64,000 nt of DNA from JAZKFT01 sp965246935. Lineage in GTDB: Bacteria; Bacteroidota; Bacteroidia; Chitinophagales; Chitinophagaceae. The stretch is from the NCBI GenBank assembly GCA_965246935.1, contig CBDFGC010000008.1, positions 620,001 to 684,000 of the forward strand, given 5' to 3'. The translations under genes were made by a program, and so were the position numbers. Shown here one piece after another: positions 28,283 through 37,399 of this stretch (position 1 is its first letter; each line of letters starts with the position of its first letter). The notes under the pieces are model-generated. The model ran no database searches and was not told the DNA's origin. It was given only the letters and a program-made list of their open reading frames with translations.

Positions 28283-29743
28283 TTAATGTTCTTCTTCTCC
28301 AAAATTAACTGTGATCCCGGGGTTCAATGTTTTTAAGGCATCCACTCCTTTTTGAGTAATGCCTGTTTGCCAGCAATAGATATTTTTTAACGATTTTATA
28401 GAAGCCAGTTCCAGTAAACCGGTATCATCAATGCTGGTGGCAACAATATTCAGGTACTCCAGGTTTTTTAACTGTTTAATAGTGGCAATACTATTGTTGG
28501 TAATCGCTGCGCCTTCCATATTTAAACGAACCAGGTTTTGAAAATTGCCGATTGCTTTAATACCAGCATCAGTAACTTTTGTACTAGCCAGTTTCAGCCA
28601 CACAATTTGCTGCGACAATTTAGCAAGTAATGGCATTTTACCATCATCAAATCCACCTGCATTAATGGCACTTACTTCTAAAAAATCCTGGTTCTGCGAA
28701 ACCGGGTTCACAATCAAATTCTCCTTTTTCAATGCCGCTATATCAGCCGGGTTCCCTGCTGCAATTTTTTGTTGAAATACAGGCGACAAGGGTGTTTCAG
28801 CGGAAGTATCATTTACAGTTGTTGTTTGGCCGGTTGCTATTTTTGAACCGGTGAAGTTTTTGAAATAGGGTTTTACATCTTCGGTCTGCGGTACTTCTTT
28901 TACTTTGGCTGTAAAAGATGCACCGCTTTTAATCCACCATTTAATAATACTTATCTCATCGGGTGTAAGGCCGGGCTTGCCTTCCGGCGGCATCCGTTTG
29001 TCATCGCCGGCCGGCAACAATACCCGTTTAATTAATTCACTGCCTTCTGCATTGCCTGCTACCACAACAGGGCCGTGTTTCCCGCCCTTCATCAGCAGTT
29101 CTTCCGAATCCATTCGTAAACTTCCTTTGCTCTTGGTAGCGTTGTGGCATTTGCTACATTTAATTTCCATTACCGGGGCAATCACATCGGCGTAAATAAC
29201 GGCTTCATTAATATCAGTAATTTCTTTTCGGACCGTTTCAATCTTTTTGTCTGCTATCCCAAACCAGCCCCTGAAAGGTTGAGGTGTATTGGCTGTTAAA
29301 TAATCTTCGCCATGCGTCATGCTGCCGCCGAGGTGTCCGGTAACTGTTAGCAATGCTACCATTACCAACAGGCTGGCGAAGTATATTTTAGAGATTTTAA
29401 ATGTGGGCTGTGCCGTCTTTTTTTTGATGAACCAGAGTAACCCGGCAATAGCAGCTACGCTTATACCCAGCCATTTATGCCAAAACAAAGTATCTTCATT
29501 ATAACTGCCGGGCAATGAAAGCAGCCAGCCAAAAATGCAGGAAATAATAGCGGTGATAAATCCCCAGAAAAGAATAATGCTTACAGCACTGTTCAACTGG
29601 TTATTTTTTGTTTTGAACCTTACCAGTTCCAATACAAAAGCAATGAATAAAATGCCGATTGGCAAATGCACAACCACCGGATGAAAATGCCCGAAAAAAG
29701 CGCCCCAGTCGGATGTTGCGTTTATCTGAAGTAAATGTATCAA
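28283..29743 (-). CDS. DUF2231 membrane protein fused to cytochrome c and leucine-rich repeats
   Basis: A 486-residue protein in three parts. Residues 1-145 are a DUF2231-like membrane domain with about four helices and HFHPVVVHLPIG (19-30). Residues about 175-285 are a planctomycete-type cytochrome c with CSKCH (196-200) and a possible axial Met in DKRMPPEGKPG. Residues about 370-480 are leucine-rich repeats (LVRLNMEGAAITNNSI, LEYLNIVATSIDDTGL). It would anchor an electron carrier and a protein-binding face to the cytoplasmic membrane. There is no ATG before the domain. The start used is a TTG at 29743, 15 bases after the NHL gene. It is the last gene of a four-gene operon with DUF1553, DUF1501 and NHL proteins. 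Confidence 0.82.
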   Translation of the reverse strand: MIHLLQINATSDWGAFFGHFHPVVVHLPIGILFIAFVLELVRFKTKNNQLNSAVSIILFWGFITAIISCIFGWLLSLPGSYNEDTLFWHKWLGISVAAIAGLLWFIKKKTAQPTFKISKIYFASLLVMVALLTVTGHLGGSMTHGEDYLTANTPQPFRGWFGIADKKIETVRKEITDINEAVIYADVIAPVMEIKCSKCHNATKSKGSLRMDSEELLMKGGKHGPVVVAGNAEGSELIKRVLLPAGDDKRMPPEGKPGLTPDEISIIKWWIKSGASFTAKVKEVPQTEDVKPYFKNFTGSKIATGQTTTVNDTSAETPLSPVFQQKIAAGNPADIAALKKENLIVNPVSQNQDFLEVSAINAGGFDDGKMPLLAKLSQQIVWLKLASTKVTDAGIKAIGNFQNLVRLNMEGAAITNNSIATIKQLKNLEYLNIVATSIDDTGLLELASIKSLKNIYCWQTGITQKGVDALKTLNPGITVNFGEEEH

Positions 29744-29758
29744 TCCTGGTTGTGTATT

Positions 29759-30841
29759 TTAAACTCTTTCTAATTTAATAGGATAGGTTTTACCGGCATT
29801 CCATTGTGCCACGTATACATTTTTATCATCATCTACGCATACATCATGGCAGTGTTTAAAAATGGGTTTATCCTGCACCATCAAATCCAGGTCGCCGTCT
29901 ATATATTTTGGCCGGGTGCCGCCAGGGTTAGATACTACTTTATTTTCGCCGTTCAGGATGGTTACAAAACCGGATTCGGGCGTGAGGTAATGGTGCTTCA
30001 ATGCCGACCAGCATACGCCGGCATACATATTTTCACCATCAAAAACCGGCCTGCATACGTATGCCCCCGGCATATAAATATTTTCTAAAAATTTCCCATC
30101 TAAGCTAAAGCGTTTAAAGCAGTTTTTGGTCCGTTCTGTACACATCAATACCGGGTTGCTTTTGTCCCTGGTATCCAGCGCTATGCCATGGGCAGTTTTA
30201 AATTTATCATCGCCTCCACCATCGCCGCCAAATTTTCTGATAAATTCTCCGGTGGCAGTGTATTGCGTAATGTACTGGCTGCCGTATCCATCTGCAATAT
30301 AAATATCGCCGGCCGGGCCAATGCAGGTTTCTGTAGGTTTAAATTTTTCGCAATCGGTATATTGGCCAATGAATCTTGGATGTTTAATCGTCAATAATAT
30401 TTTCCCATCGAGGGTAGTTTTATATACTTCGCCTAATATGATATCCGTGATGTATAAATATTCTGTGCCGTTCTCATTGTGCAGTGTTAGCCCATGTGCA
30501 CCCGAAAGATTCAGCGTCCACGAATTCAGCAGTTTTCCTGACTTATCGTAAATAAGAATATTGTTCCTCGGTTCATTGGTAAGCAGAAAAATTCGTTTTC
30601 TGCTGTCCATTATCATTTCGTGGCAATCATTTACCGGGTAATCCGACGGGTTTAAATTCCCCCATTCCCGGTTTACCCGGTATTTAAAATCGCCATGGCC
30701 AATGATTTCTTTTTGGGGTTTATCTTTTGCCAGGATGTAGAAAGGCTTAAACACCGCAATGCCTGCACCCAATACCACAGTTTGCCTGATAAAATTTTTT
30801 CTTTCCATATGACTGCTTTTAAGCATCGTTGTTTCAGGCAT
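29759..30841 (-). CDS. Exported NHL/six-bladed beta-propeller protein
   Basis: A 360-residue protein with a Tat-like leader (ERKNFIRQTVVLGAG, about 13-27). A start at the internal Met (30808) is also possible. The mature part has NHL-type propeller blades such as HGLTLHNENGTEYLYITD, GPAGDIYIADGYGSQYITQY, TATGEFIRKFGGDGGGDDKF and KNVYVAQWNAGKTYPIKLERV. Related proteins include streptogramin-lyase-like and peptidylglycine-lyase-like propellers, but no catalytic set is clear. Its operon partners are cytochrome-bearing proteins, so it may be a scaffold or ligand-binding propeller of an extracytoplasmic complex. Confidence 0.75.
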   Translation of the reverse strand: MPETTMLKSSHMERKNFIRQTVVLGAGIAVFKPFYILAKDKPQKEIIGHGDFKYRVNREWGNLNPSDYPVNDCHEMIMDSRKRIFLLTNEPRNNILIYDKSGKLLNSWTLNLSGAHGLTLHNENGTEYLYITDIILGEVYKTTLDGKILLTIKHPRFIGQYTDCEKFKPTETCIGPAGDIYIADGYGSQYITQYTATGEFIRKFGGDGGGDDKFKTAHGIALDTRDKSNPVLMCTERTKNCFKRFSLDGKFLENIYMPGAYVCRPVFDGENMYAGVCWSALKHHYLTPESGFVTILNGENKVVSNPGGTRPKYIDGDLDLMVQDKPIFKHCHDVCVDDDKNVYVAQWNAGKTYPIKLERV

Positions 30842-30882
30842 GCCGGCTTAGAGCCTGCGTTATTGGAAATGCCTTATTAATT

Positions 30883-32349
30883 TTACGCAAACAAACTGGT
30901 AATTACACTACCGGAAACATCTGTTAGCCTGTATCGCCGCCCCTGGCTTTTATATACAAATTTTTCATGATCAATACCCAGCAGGTGCAGCAAGGTTGCC
31001 TGAAAATCGTGCACATGCACACCATCCTTTACAATGTTGTGTGCAAAGTCATCCGTTTCGCCATGTACCAAACCGCCTTTTACGCCACCGCCTGCCATCC
31101 ACATACTATATGCCGCCGGGTGATGATCCCGTCCAAAAGCTTCGGGCGTAAGTTTGCCCTGGCAAAAACTGGTACGTCCAAATTCGCCACCCCATATTAC
31201 CAGTGTGTCATCCAGCAGGCCCCGTTGTTTTAAATCTTTTACCAGTGCGGCAGAGGCCTGGTCGGTTTGTGCCGTAGCCCTGCGGATGCCCGCAGCAAGG
31301 CTGCCATGGTGGTCCCAACCAAGATGGTATAACTGAATGAAGCGGACATCTTTTTCCGCCAGCCGCCTGGCCAGCAAACAGTTGTGGGCAAAGGATCCCG
31401 GTACTTTTACATCGGGGCCGTACATATCCAGGATGTGCTGTGGCTCATTGCTTAAATCGGTAATTTCCGGTACGGCCATTTGCATCCGGTAGGCCATTTC
31501 ATATTGGGTAATCCGGCTATCTATCTCCGGGTCGTTAGAAATTTCTTTTTGTAATAAATTAAATTCTTTAATAAAATCCAATGCCCGGCGGCGGTCAATT
31601 TTTTCGATGCCGTCCGGCGATGAAAGATAGAGCACGGGATCGGCGCCGCTCATGAATTGCACACCCTGGTGCTGCGTGGGTAAAAAACCGTTGCTCCAGG
31701 CGGCATTGGAAATAGGCTGATCGCCCCCACCTTTACTTACCATTACAATAAAAGAAGGCATGTTCTGGTTCAGCGTTCCCAGGCCATAACTCAGCCACGA
31801 ACCGATGCAGGGCCGGCCGCTGATCTGGTTGCCGGTTTGTGTAAATAATACAGCCGGCTCATGGTTAATCTGGTCAGTATGCATAGTACGCACAATACAG
31901 ATATCGTCCACAATTTTTCCTGTATGTGGCAGCAGGTCGCTGATATAGGTTCCGTTTTTACCTTGTTTGGAAAAAGTGGCGGCAGCCCCGGCCAGCGGAA
32001 AATGCGTTTGATTGCTAACCATTGTTGACACACGGGTAGTTCCCAAAACAGAGGCGGGGATATCCTGCCCGTGCATTTCGTTCAGCTTCGGTTTGTAATC
32101 GAACAATTCCATTTGCGACGGGCCGCCACTCTGGAATAAATAAATTACCCGTTTCGCTTTTGGAATAAAATGCGGATTTACAAGCGGCTGATTTTCATCC
32201 AGTGCAGTCACTATTTTTTTATGTGGCAGTAGCGGCGAAGTATTACATCCTATTAAACTATTTAATGCAATTCCCCCCAGGCCCAGCACGCTGCCACGTA
32301 AAAATTTTCTGCGGGATTCGTGCTGCAGCATTCTTTGTAAATCGTTCAT
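30883..32349 (-). CDS. DUF1501 domain protein with Tat signal
   Basis: A 488-residue protein with the Tat motif SRRKFLRGSVLGLGGIALN (12-30). The DUF1501 pattern is complete: AKRVIYLFQSGGPSQMELFDYKP, SFIVMVSKGGGDQPISNAAWSNGFLP, VRFIQLYHLGWDHHGSL, LVIWGGEFGRTSF, GRDHHPAAYSMWMAGGGVKGG. The domain belongs to the alkaline phosphatase/sulfatase-like fold, and its Asp/His clusters could bind metal. DUF1501 genes nearly always sit next to DUF1549/DUF1553 genes, as here with seven bases between them. The substrate is not known. Confidence 0.9.
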   Translation of the reverse strand: MNDLQRMLQHESRRKFLRGSVLGLGGIALNSLIGCNTSPLLPHKKIVTALDENQPLVNPHFIPKAKRVIYLFQSGGPSQMELFDYKPKLNEMHGQDIPASVLGTTRVSTMVSNQTHFPLAGAAATFSKQGKNGTYISDLLPHTGKIVDDICIVRTMHTDQINHEPAVLFTQTGNQISGRPCIGSWLSYGLGTLNQNMPSFIVMVSKGGGDQPISNAAWSNGFLPTQHQGVQFMSGADPVLYLSSPDGIEKIDRRRALDFIKEFNLLQKEISNDPEIDSRITQYEMAYRMQMAVPEITDLSNEPQHILDMYGPDVKVPGSFAHNCLLARRLAEKDVRFIQLYHLGWDHHGSLAAGIRRATAQTDQASAALVKDLKQRGLLDDTLVIWGGEFGRTSFCQGKLTPEAFGRDHHPAAYSMWMAGGGVKGGLVHGETDDFAHNIVKDGVHVHDFQATLLHLLGIDHEKFVYKSQGRRYRLTDVSGSVITSLFA

Positions 32350-32356
32350 ACAATAA

Positions 32357-35300
32357 TTATTTCCGGGTTAAAAATTCGTCCGTACTCATTAGCGAAATAG
32401 CAATATCGCTCAGCGCCGCTCCAGAGGCTGATTCCGTTGCACTCGTTGAATTAAATTTGCGATAGCCGGTATTTAAAAACTTCACCGCTTTTTGCGGGTT
32501 GGCGGTAAAGTTTTCTAACTCGGTGGCATACATTTTTTGCAACAGGTTTATTTCTTTTTCATTCGGTTGCCTGCCGGTTAACTGCATAAAAATATACGGC
32601 AATCTTTTGGCTATTTCAGTGCCCGCTTCTTTCCCCGATCTAATGGCCAGGAACCTTGCCGCCTCTATAAACTGCGGATCGTTCAATAAGACAAGTGCCT
32701 GCAATGGCGAACTGGAAATGGTTCTTCTGACTGTACAAAAATTACGGTCGGGGGCGTCAAAGATTTGCATGGAAGGCCGTACGCTGGTACGTTTTACCAC
32801 CGTATAAATGCTGCGCCTGTACAGGCCTTCGCCGTCTTCCTGCAGATACACATAGTGCCATCTTTTATCATTTAATGCATCCCATAAACCTTCGGGCTGA
32901 TAAGGGTACACGCTTTTGCCACCAATTTTATCTACCAGTAATCCGCTTACAGCCAATGCGTTGTCTCTTATCATTTCAGCAGGCATCCGGTAGCGGCTGC
33001 TGCGGGCCAGGAATTTATTCTGCGGGTCAGCGGCCAATAATTCTTTTGTAAAAGCCGAACTTTGCCGGTAAGTGGCGCTCATTAAAATTAATTTTTGTAT
33101 GGCTTTGGTATCCCAGCCATTTTCCCGAAAAGTTACGGCCAGGTAATCCAGCAGCTCCGGGTGCGTAGGCAACTCGCCCTGGTTGCCAAAATCGTCGGAA
33201 GATTTTACTAATCCCCGGCCAAAGATTAATTCCCATAAATGGTTTACGGCAACCCTTGCCGTAAGCGGGTGCTCCGGTAAAAAAAGCCATTTGGCCAGGC
33301 CCAGCCTGTTCTGCGGAAATGTTTTGGGAAAGGGCAAAATTGCATTAGGTGTATTCGGATAAACTTTATCTCCGGGGCTGGCATAATCGCCGCGTTTCAG
33401 CACATAGGTTTGCCTCGGTACAGGTATATCGCCCATCACCATTGCTTCTTTAATGGAATCATACAAATCGGCTAACTGTTTCCGGGCTGCCAATAACGCA
33501 TTTGTGGTATCGGTTTTTACAATTCCTGTTGGAATAATTATTTTTTTGGAATCAAATAGAAACCCGGCTTCTTGCGGCGATAATTCATCATTAAAAATCA
33601 TCAGCTCATCTATCTCACCGCCGGGCAATGCTTTGTCCTGCGTTCTTGCACCTAATGTAAAACCCTGGTAAGGATAGGGCTGTTTTTGAATATGTATCTG
33701 CGAGCGGATATTTTTAAAAAGATGATCTGTTTCAACCATAAGCGGCAATTGGGTTCCATTTAAAAATAATTGAACGCCTGCTGCTTTGCTGCTGCCATCA
33801 TAACTAATAGCAATATGGTACCACTTATCGGTCTGTAATGCTTCTTTACTGATTACGCTGATGCAATCATGCGGAAAAGCGTGGCTGACCCTGAAATTAA
33901 GCAGGTTATTTTTCAGCATTAAATCATAGCCCTGGTAGCCGTACCGGCGTGGGTCGGAACAATGGAACACAGCAGCCAGGTCGTATTTCTTCGGCAGCTT
34001 TAGCCAAAAGCTTAGGGCAAAAGGCTGATAGCGTTCAAAGTATGCAATCTTATAGGCTGGCAGGTGCACAAAGCTTTCATCATTGTCTTTTAGTTTCAGG
34101 CTTTTGCCGCTAATGCCAATGCCGGCTTCAGGCCCAAGCGCCTCCGCACTTAAAGCAGGGTTGGCATAATTGGGAAACACCGTGGTATTATAAGGGGAAA
34201 GCGGCCCCTTTAAATCGTACGCATTCTTATAGGCCACACCAGGTTTGATTGCTTCAAAATTGAGTGAAGCCACACATTTTTCCCGGAGTGATTGCTCAGC
34301 CGTTTTACCGGCAGTTACAGGTGCATTCTTTTTTTGCAGTTCTAACACATTTATATAATTCCTGATAGATGCAATGCGCTGCTCATCTTCCTTTTTTGTG
34401 AGCAAAAGGGTAGGGCCGGGCAGTATATTATCATCGCCGATATTTGGATTAGCCAATTCATTGGTGCTATTGAAAAAAGCGAACATGGAATAATAATCTT
34501 TCTGGCTGATAGGGTCATATTTATGATCGTGGCATTTGGCGCAGCCGATGCTGGTAGCCAGCAGGCCTTGGCCCAGCGTATTGGTTTTATCAATGGCATA
34601 CTCCACCCGAAATTCCTCATCTATAATACCAGCCTCAGAATTAAGCCGGTGGTTGCGGTTGAAACCCGTTGCCAGTATCTGCTCCTGTGTGGCATTGGGT
34701 AATAAATCGCCGGCCAGTTGCCAGGTAATAAATTTATCGAAAGGCAGGTTTTTATTGTAGGCATTAATTACCCAGTCCCGCCAGGGCGATGCGTCCCGGT
34801 GACGGTCATCTAAATATCCATAGCTGTCTGCAAAGCGGGCCACATCCAGCCAATAAGCCGCCATCCGTTCGCCGTAATGCGGCGATTGCAGGAACCTGTC
34901 TACCATAGCCTCGTAGGCATTAGCGCTTTTATCGCTGGTAAACTGATTGATCTGCTGTAGTGTAGGGGGCAGGCCGGTTACATCAAAACTTACCCGGCGG
35001 ATAAGTGTGAATTTATCTGCTTCGGGCGAAGGTTTCAGGCCCTCTTTTTCCAGCCGGCTCAATACAAAGCGGTCAATATCGTTTTTTACCCAATCTTTAT
35101 TTTCAACAGCCGGCAAAGCGGCTTTTACAGGCGCTGTAAAAGCCCAGTGCGGTTTGTATTCAGCCCCTTGCTTCACCCACCGGATCAGGATTGCTTTTTC
35201 GGCTGCAGTAAGTGATAAATGAGACTCAGGCGTTGGCATTACATAGCCGGTGTCAGTGCTGAGAATGCGGTGGATAATTTCGCTTTTGCTAAGACTGCCG

Positions 35301-35572
35301 GGCTTTATGGCTTTCAGGCCGCTTTCCGTTTTCTTATCAAAAGCAAAGCTGGCAATATCCAGACGCAGATCGGCTTTTTGTTTTTTGGCATCGGGACCGT
35401 GGCAACGGAAACATTTATCGGAAAGAATGGGTTTTACATCTATGTTGTAATCTACATGTTCCGGTATATCAACCATGGCAGTTTGCACATCGGATGGCAA
35501 TTCCATATTGTCGCAACCCGCAAGCATTGCTATAACCAATAATAGAAAAAAGATTTTTTTAGGATGTAGCAT
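32357..35572 (-). CDS. PSCyt1-DUF1549-LamG-DUF1553 lipoprotein with two heme motifs
   Basis: A 1071-residue lipoprotein (MLAGC, Cys20). Domains in order are: a planctomycete-type cytochrome c (about 40-135, CFRCH 54-58), DUF1549 (about 155-370, with a second heme motif CAKCH near 345), a LamG/concanavalin-like beta-sandwich (about 480-670, FALSFWLKLPKKYDLA, KWYHIAISYDGSSKAAG), and DUF1553 (about 760-1010, ARVAVNHLWELIFGRGLVKSSDDFG, RRSIYTVVKRTSVRP). It is predicted to be a periplasmic or surface redox protein that binds a carbohydrate through LamG. It heads the four-gene cassette. A 22-bp perfect palindrome lies 72 bases before its start. The reaction catalysed by DUF1549/DUF1553 is not established. 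Confidence 0.9.
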   Translation of the reverse strand: MLHPKKIFFLLLVIAMLAGCDNMELPSDVQTAMVDIPEHVDYNIDVKPILSDKCFRCHGPDAKKQKADLRLDIASFAFDKKTESGLKAIKPGSLSKSEIIHRILSTDTGYVMPTPESHLSLTAAEKAILIRWVKQGAEYKPHWAFTAPVKAALPAVENKDWVKNDIDRFVLSRLEKEGLKPSPEADKFTLIRRVSFDVTGLPPTLQQINQFTSDKSANAYEAMVDRFLQSPHYGERMAAYWLDVARFADSYGYLDDRHRDASPWRDWVINAYNKNLPFDKFITWQLAGDLLPNATQEQILATGFNRNHRLNSEAGIIDEEFRVEYAIDKTNTLGQGLLATSIGCAKCHDHKYDPISQKDYYSMFAFFNSTNELANPNIGDDNILPGPTLLLTKKEDEQRIASIRNYINVLELQKKNAPVTAGKTAEQSLREKCVASLNFEAIKPGVAYKNAYDLKGPLSPYNTTVFPNYANPALSAEALGPEAGIGISGKSLKLKDNDESFVHLPAYKIAYFERYQPFALSFWLKLPKKYDLAAVFHCSDPRRYGYQGYDLMLKNNLLNFRVSHAFPHDCISVISKEALQTDKWYHIAISYDGSSKAAGVQLFLNGTQLPLMVETDHLFKNIRSQIHIQKQPYPYQGFTLGARTQDKALPGGEIDELMIFNDELSPQEAGFLFDSKKIIIPTGIVKTDTTNALLAARKQLADLYDSIKEAMVMGDIPVPRQTYVLKRGDYASPGDKVYPNTPNAILPFPKTFPQNRLGLAKWLFLPEHPLTARVAVNHLWELIFGRGLVKSSDDFGNQGELPTHPELLDYLAVTFRENGWDTKAIQKLILMSATYRQSSAFTKELLAADPQNKFLARSSRYRMPAEMIRDNALAVSGLLVDKIGGKSVYPYQPEGLWDALNDKRWHYVYLQEDGEGLYRRSIYTVVKRTSVRPSMQIFDAPDRNFCTVRRTISSSPLQALVLLNDPQFIEAARFLAIRSGKEAGTEIAKRLPYIFMQLTGRQPNEKEINLLQKMYATELENFTANPQKAVKFLNTGYRKFNSTSATESASGAALSDIAISLMSTDEFLTRK

Positions 35573-35971
35573 AGCGAGTCGGCAAATTGATATGCAAGAA
35601 ATTAATAAACCGCTCCAAACCTACTACTAATATTTGGAAAACCAAAAATTGGTTAACCAATTTTTTTACTTATGTTGTAATCAGTTATTTTCTTTTCCTA
35701 TATCTCTTATCTTCTAAACAGGTGGTTTGCTACAACAAAATAAGAAACAGAGAGGTGTTTGTGCTATTACACATAGGATACCGGGTTGTGCATTTATATT
35801 AATGTAGTGGAAGGCAAGTTTGACAAGGAAAATGGCTTGCGGATAAGAGATAGACTGGGTATAACTTACCAGTTCTAAGCTGCAGCAATAGCTTTGGTGC
35901 TAAACCTTGTCAGAATGACGAGACATACACTCATTTGTTGATAAAAAAATCACCTTATATCTCTTAACCCC
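35573..35971. other. Intergenic region of 399 bases upstream of the DUF1553 operon
   Basis: It holds the 22-bp palindrome at 35644-35665 and AT-rich DNA that should contain the promoter of the DUF1553 operon. No gene is convincing. A short plus-strand reading frame over it has no recognisable features. Confidence 0.5.
35644..35665. promoter_or_regulatory. 22-bp perfect palindrome, candidate operator
   Basis: The half-site AAAAATTGGTT is followed at once by its reverse complement. The core TTGGTTAACCAA is a symmetric site of the type bound by GntR- or LacI-family dimers. It lies 72-93 bases upstream of the first gene of the DUF1553 cassette. The half-site GTTAACCAA also occurs at 8660 and 38830, upstream of other genes. 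Confidence 0.5.
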
Positions 35972-37210
35972 TTATACCCACAATCGCTTAAAGAGCTTTG
36001 TCGTTTTCAACGAATCACTAATCTGTCCTTTCTTAATTATATCCGTCTGTTTTTTATGCCAGGCCACATCCCGCCACATGCCCCTGAACTGCGGCCCGCA
36101 AAAATTACTCGTGGCAATGGCAACCCACTGGCCGGTAGTTGAAGCGGCACTTACCCCTATAGCACAAAGGTCTTTTACCCAATCCCAGTTCAGGCCCGGA
36201 TAATCTTTATAGTTCACAACCGACCAGCATTCGGTTGTCATTAAAGGTTGATTCACTTTATTCGCTTCACCGGCGATCCGTTGTATGTTGGATGTCAGCA
36301 TATTTTTCCAATAGTCAGGCTTCTCCCGATACAAGGTTTCCCCCTTTTCCACCAGCCGCTTATAATCTGCGGAAGAAAATCCATTCCAGTCTATTCCTAT
36401 TTTACTATTAAACTCGCCGCCGTTAGCACTTGACATCCAGATATGCGCTTCTATAAAATCCAAAAACGGCACATGTGTTTTTTCAATCCAGCTATTATTT
36501 AGCGTATCCATTGAAAACGTATAAGGCAGTTGCGGATACTTATCGGAAACAATTTCTATGGCGGCCTTCATCCATTGCAAAGAAGTTTCTGCAGTCCAGT
36601 CGTGGTTCAAGACCATGCCTTTTATATTCTTCAAATAAGGCACCCAGGGCGATGCCATCCACTCATTGCATAAATCGACATACAGAACAGTATCCATTAA
36701 ATTTTCCGCAGCAATTACATCAAGCACCGTTATCCAGTTGGCCGCCATTTTTTGTGGCGAACTAATTTGCATTCTTACGTTATTAACGTCCTCACGGTAC
36801 CAGGTTGATAAGCCCACTTTAATAGCCCGCTTTTTACACTTAGCAATAAAATCCGTTAATCCGGGTAGTACCGCTATTTTCACAAGGCCGGGGCTCCCCC
36901 AGTCATTCTGATCCCATTGCGGAAGTAAGGCCCATTCCTTTTTAGCACCGGCGGCAACCAGGTGCGGATAGGCATCAATCCTGACAGCGTTATAACCTCT
37001 TTCTTTTAATTCGTCAAGAATCCTATCCCAATCTTCGTAACCGGCGCCGGGCCACCGCCGTTCCAGCCAACTAAAATCCCACATAGTTATGGCAAGCGGT
37101 TTTACCGATGTTGGTATACTTTTACTTTTTTCCGAAGCATAGCCTGTACTACCTGCGAGCAAGCCAACAGAAGCTAAGGATGTATATTTAATAAAGTCTT
37201 TTCTGTGCAT
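35972..37210 (-). CDS. Exported cellulase-like (GH-A fold) sugar-active protein
   Basis: A 412-residue protein with a Tat-like leader (MHRKDFIKYTSLASVGLLAG). The TIM-barrel starts AITMWDFSWLERRWPGAGYEDW. YVDLCNEWMASPWVPY near residue 185 has the Asn-Glu acid/base of clan GH-A. PLMTTECWSVVNYKDYPGLNW near residue 325 supplies a Glu in the place of the nucleophile. It matches the sugar-binding cellulase-like group. Length and motifs fit an intact enzyme. It is downstream of a sugar porter (190-base gap) in the same direction, so the two are probably co-transcribed and serve the same saccharide. Confidence 0.75.
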   Translation of the reverse strand: MHRKDFIKYTSLASVGLLAGSTGYASEKSKSIPTSVKPLAITMWDFSWLERRWPGAGYEDWDRILDELKERGYNAVRIDAYPHLVAAGAKKEWALLPQWDQNDWGSPGLVKIAVLPGLTDFIAKCKKRAIKVGLSTWYREDVNNVRMQISSPQKMAANWITVLDVIAAENLMDTVLYVDLCNEWMASPWVPYLKNIKGMVLNHDWTAETSLQWMKAAIEIVSDKYPQLPYTFSMDTLNNSWIEKTHVPFLDFIEAHIWMSSANGGEFNSKIGIDWNGFSSADYKRLVEKGETLYREKPDYWKNMLTSNIQRIAGEANKVNQPLMTTECWSVVNYKDYPGLNWDWVKDLCAIGVSAASTTGQWVAIATSNFCGPQFRGMWRDVAWHKKQTDIIKKGQISDSLKTTKLFKRLWV

Positions 37211-37399
37211 GTATAAATCTTGTTTTAGGGAGATGCCGATATCTCCTGTTTAAATTAATCCCTTCTAATGTATAAATACCTGGCTTAATAAAATAAGAAG
37301 GTAAGAAATATAGATAGCTGCATTTCCAACCAAGGTTCAACAGCCATAAGCCAATTTCACTATTACTTCAGAAGAACTGATTTTCGAATCAGCCATTTT

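Noticed and set aside
28051..28302. 83-codon minus-strand frame between FecR and DUF2231 genes
   Set aside because: It runs across a hairpin-forming repeat and overlaps the start of the repeat DNA. Its translation shows the low-information composition typical of repeat-derived frames.
35587..35802. 71-codon plus-strand frame upstream of the DUF1553 gene
   Set aside because: It covers the promoter region and a perfect palindrome, has no family features and is on the opposite strand to both neighbours.
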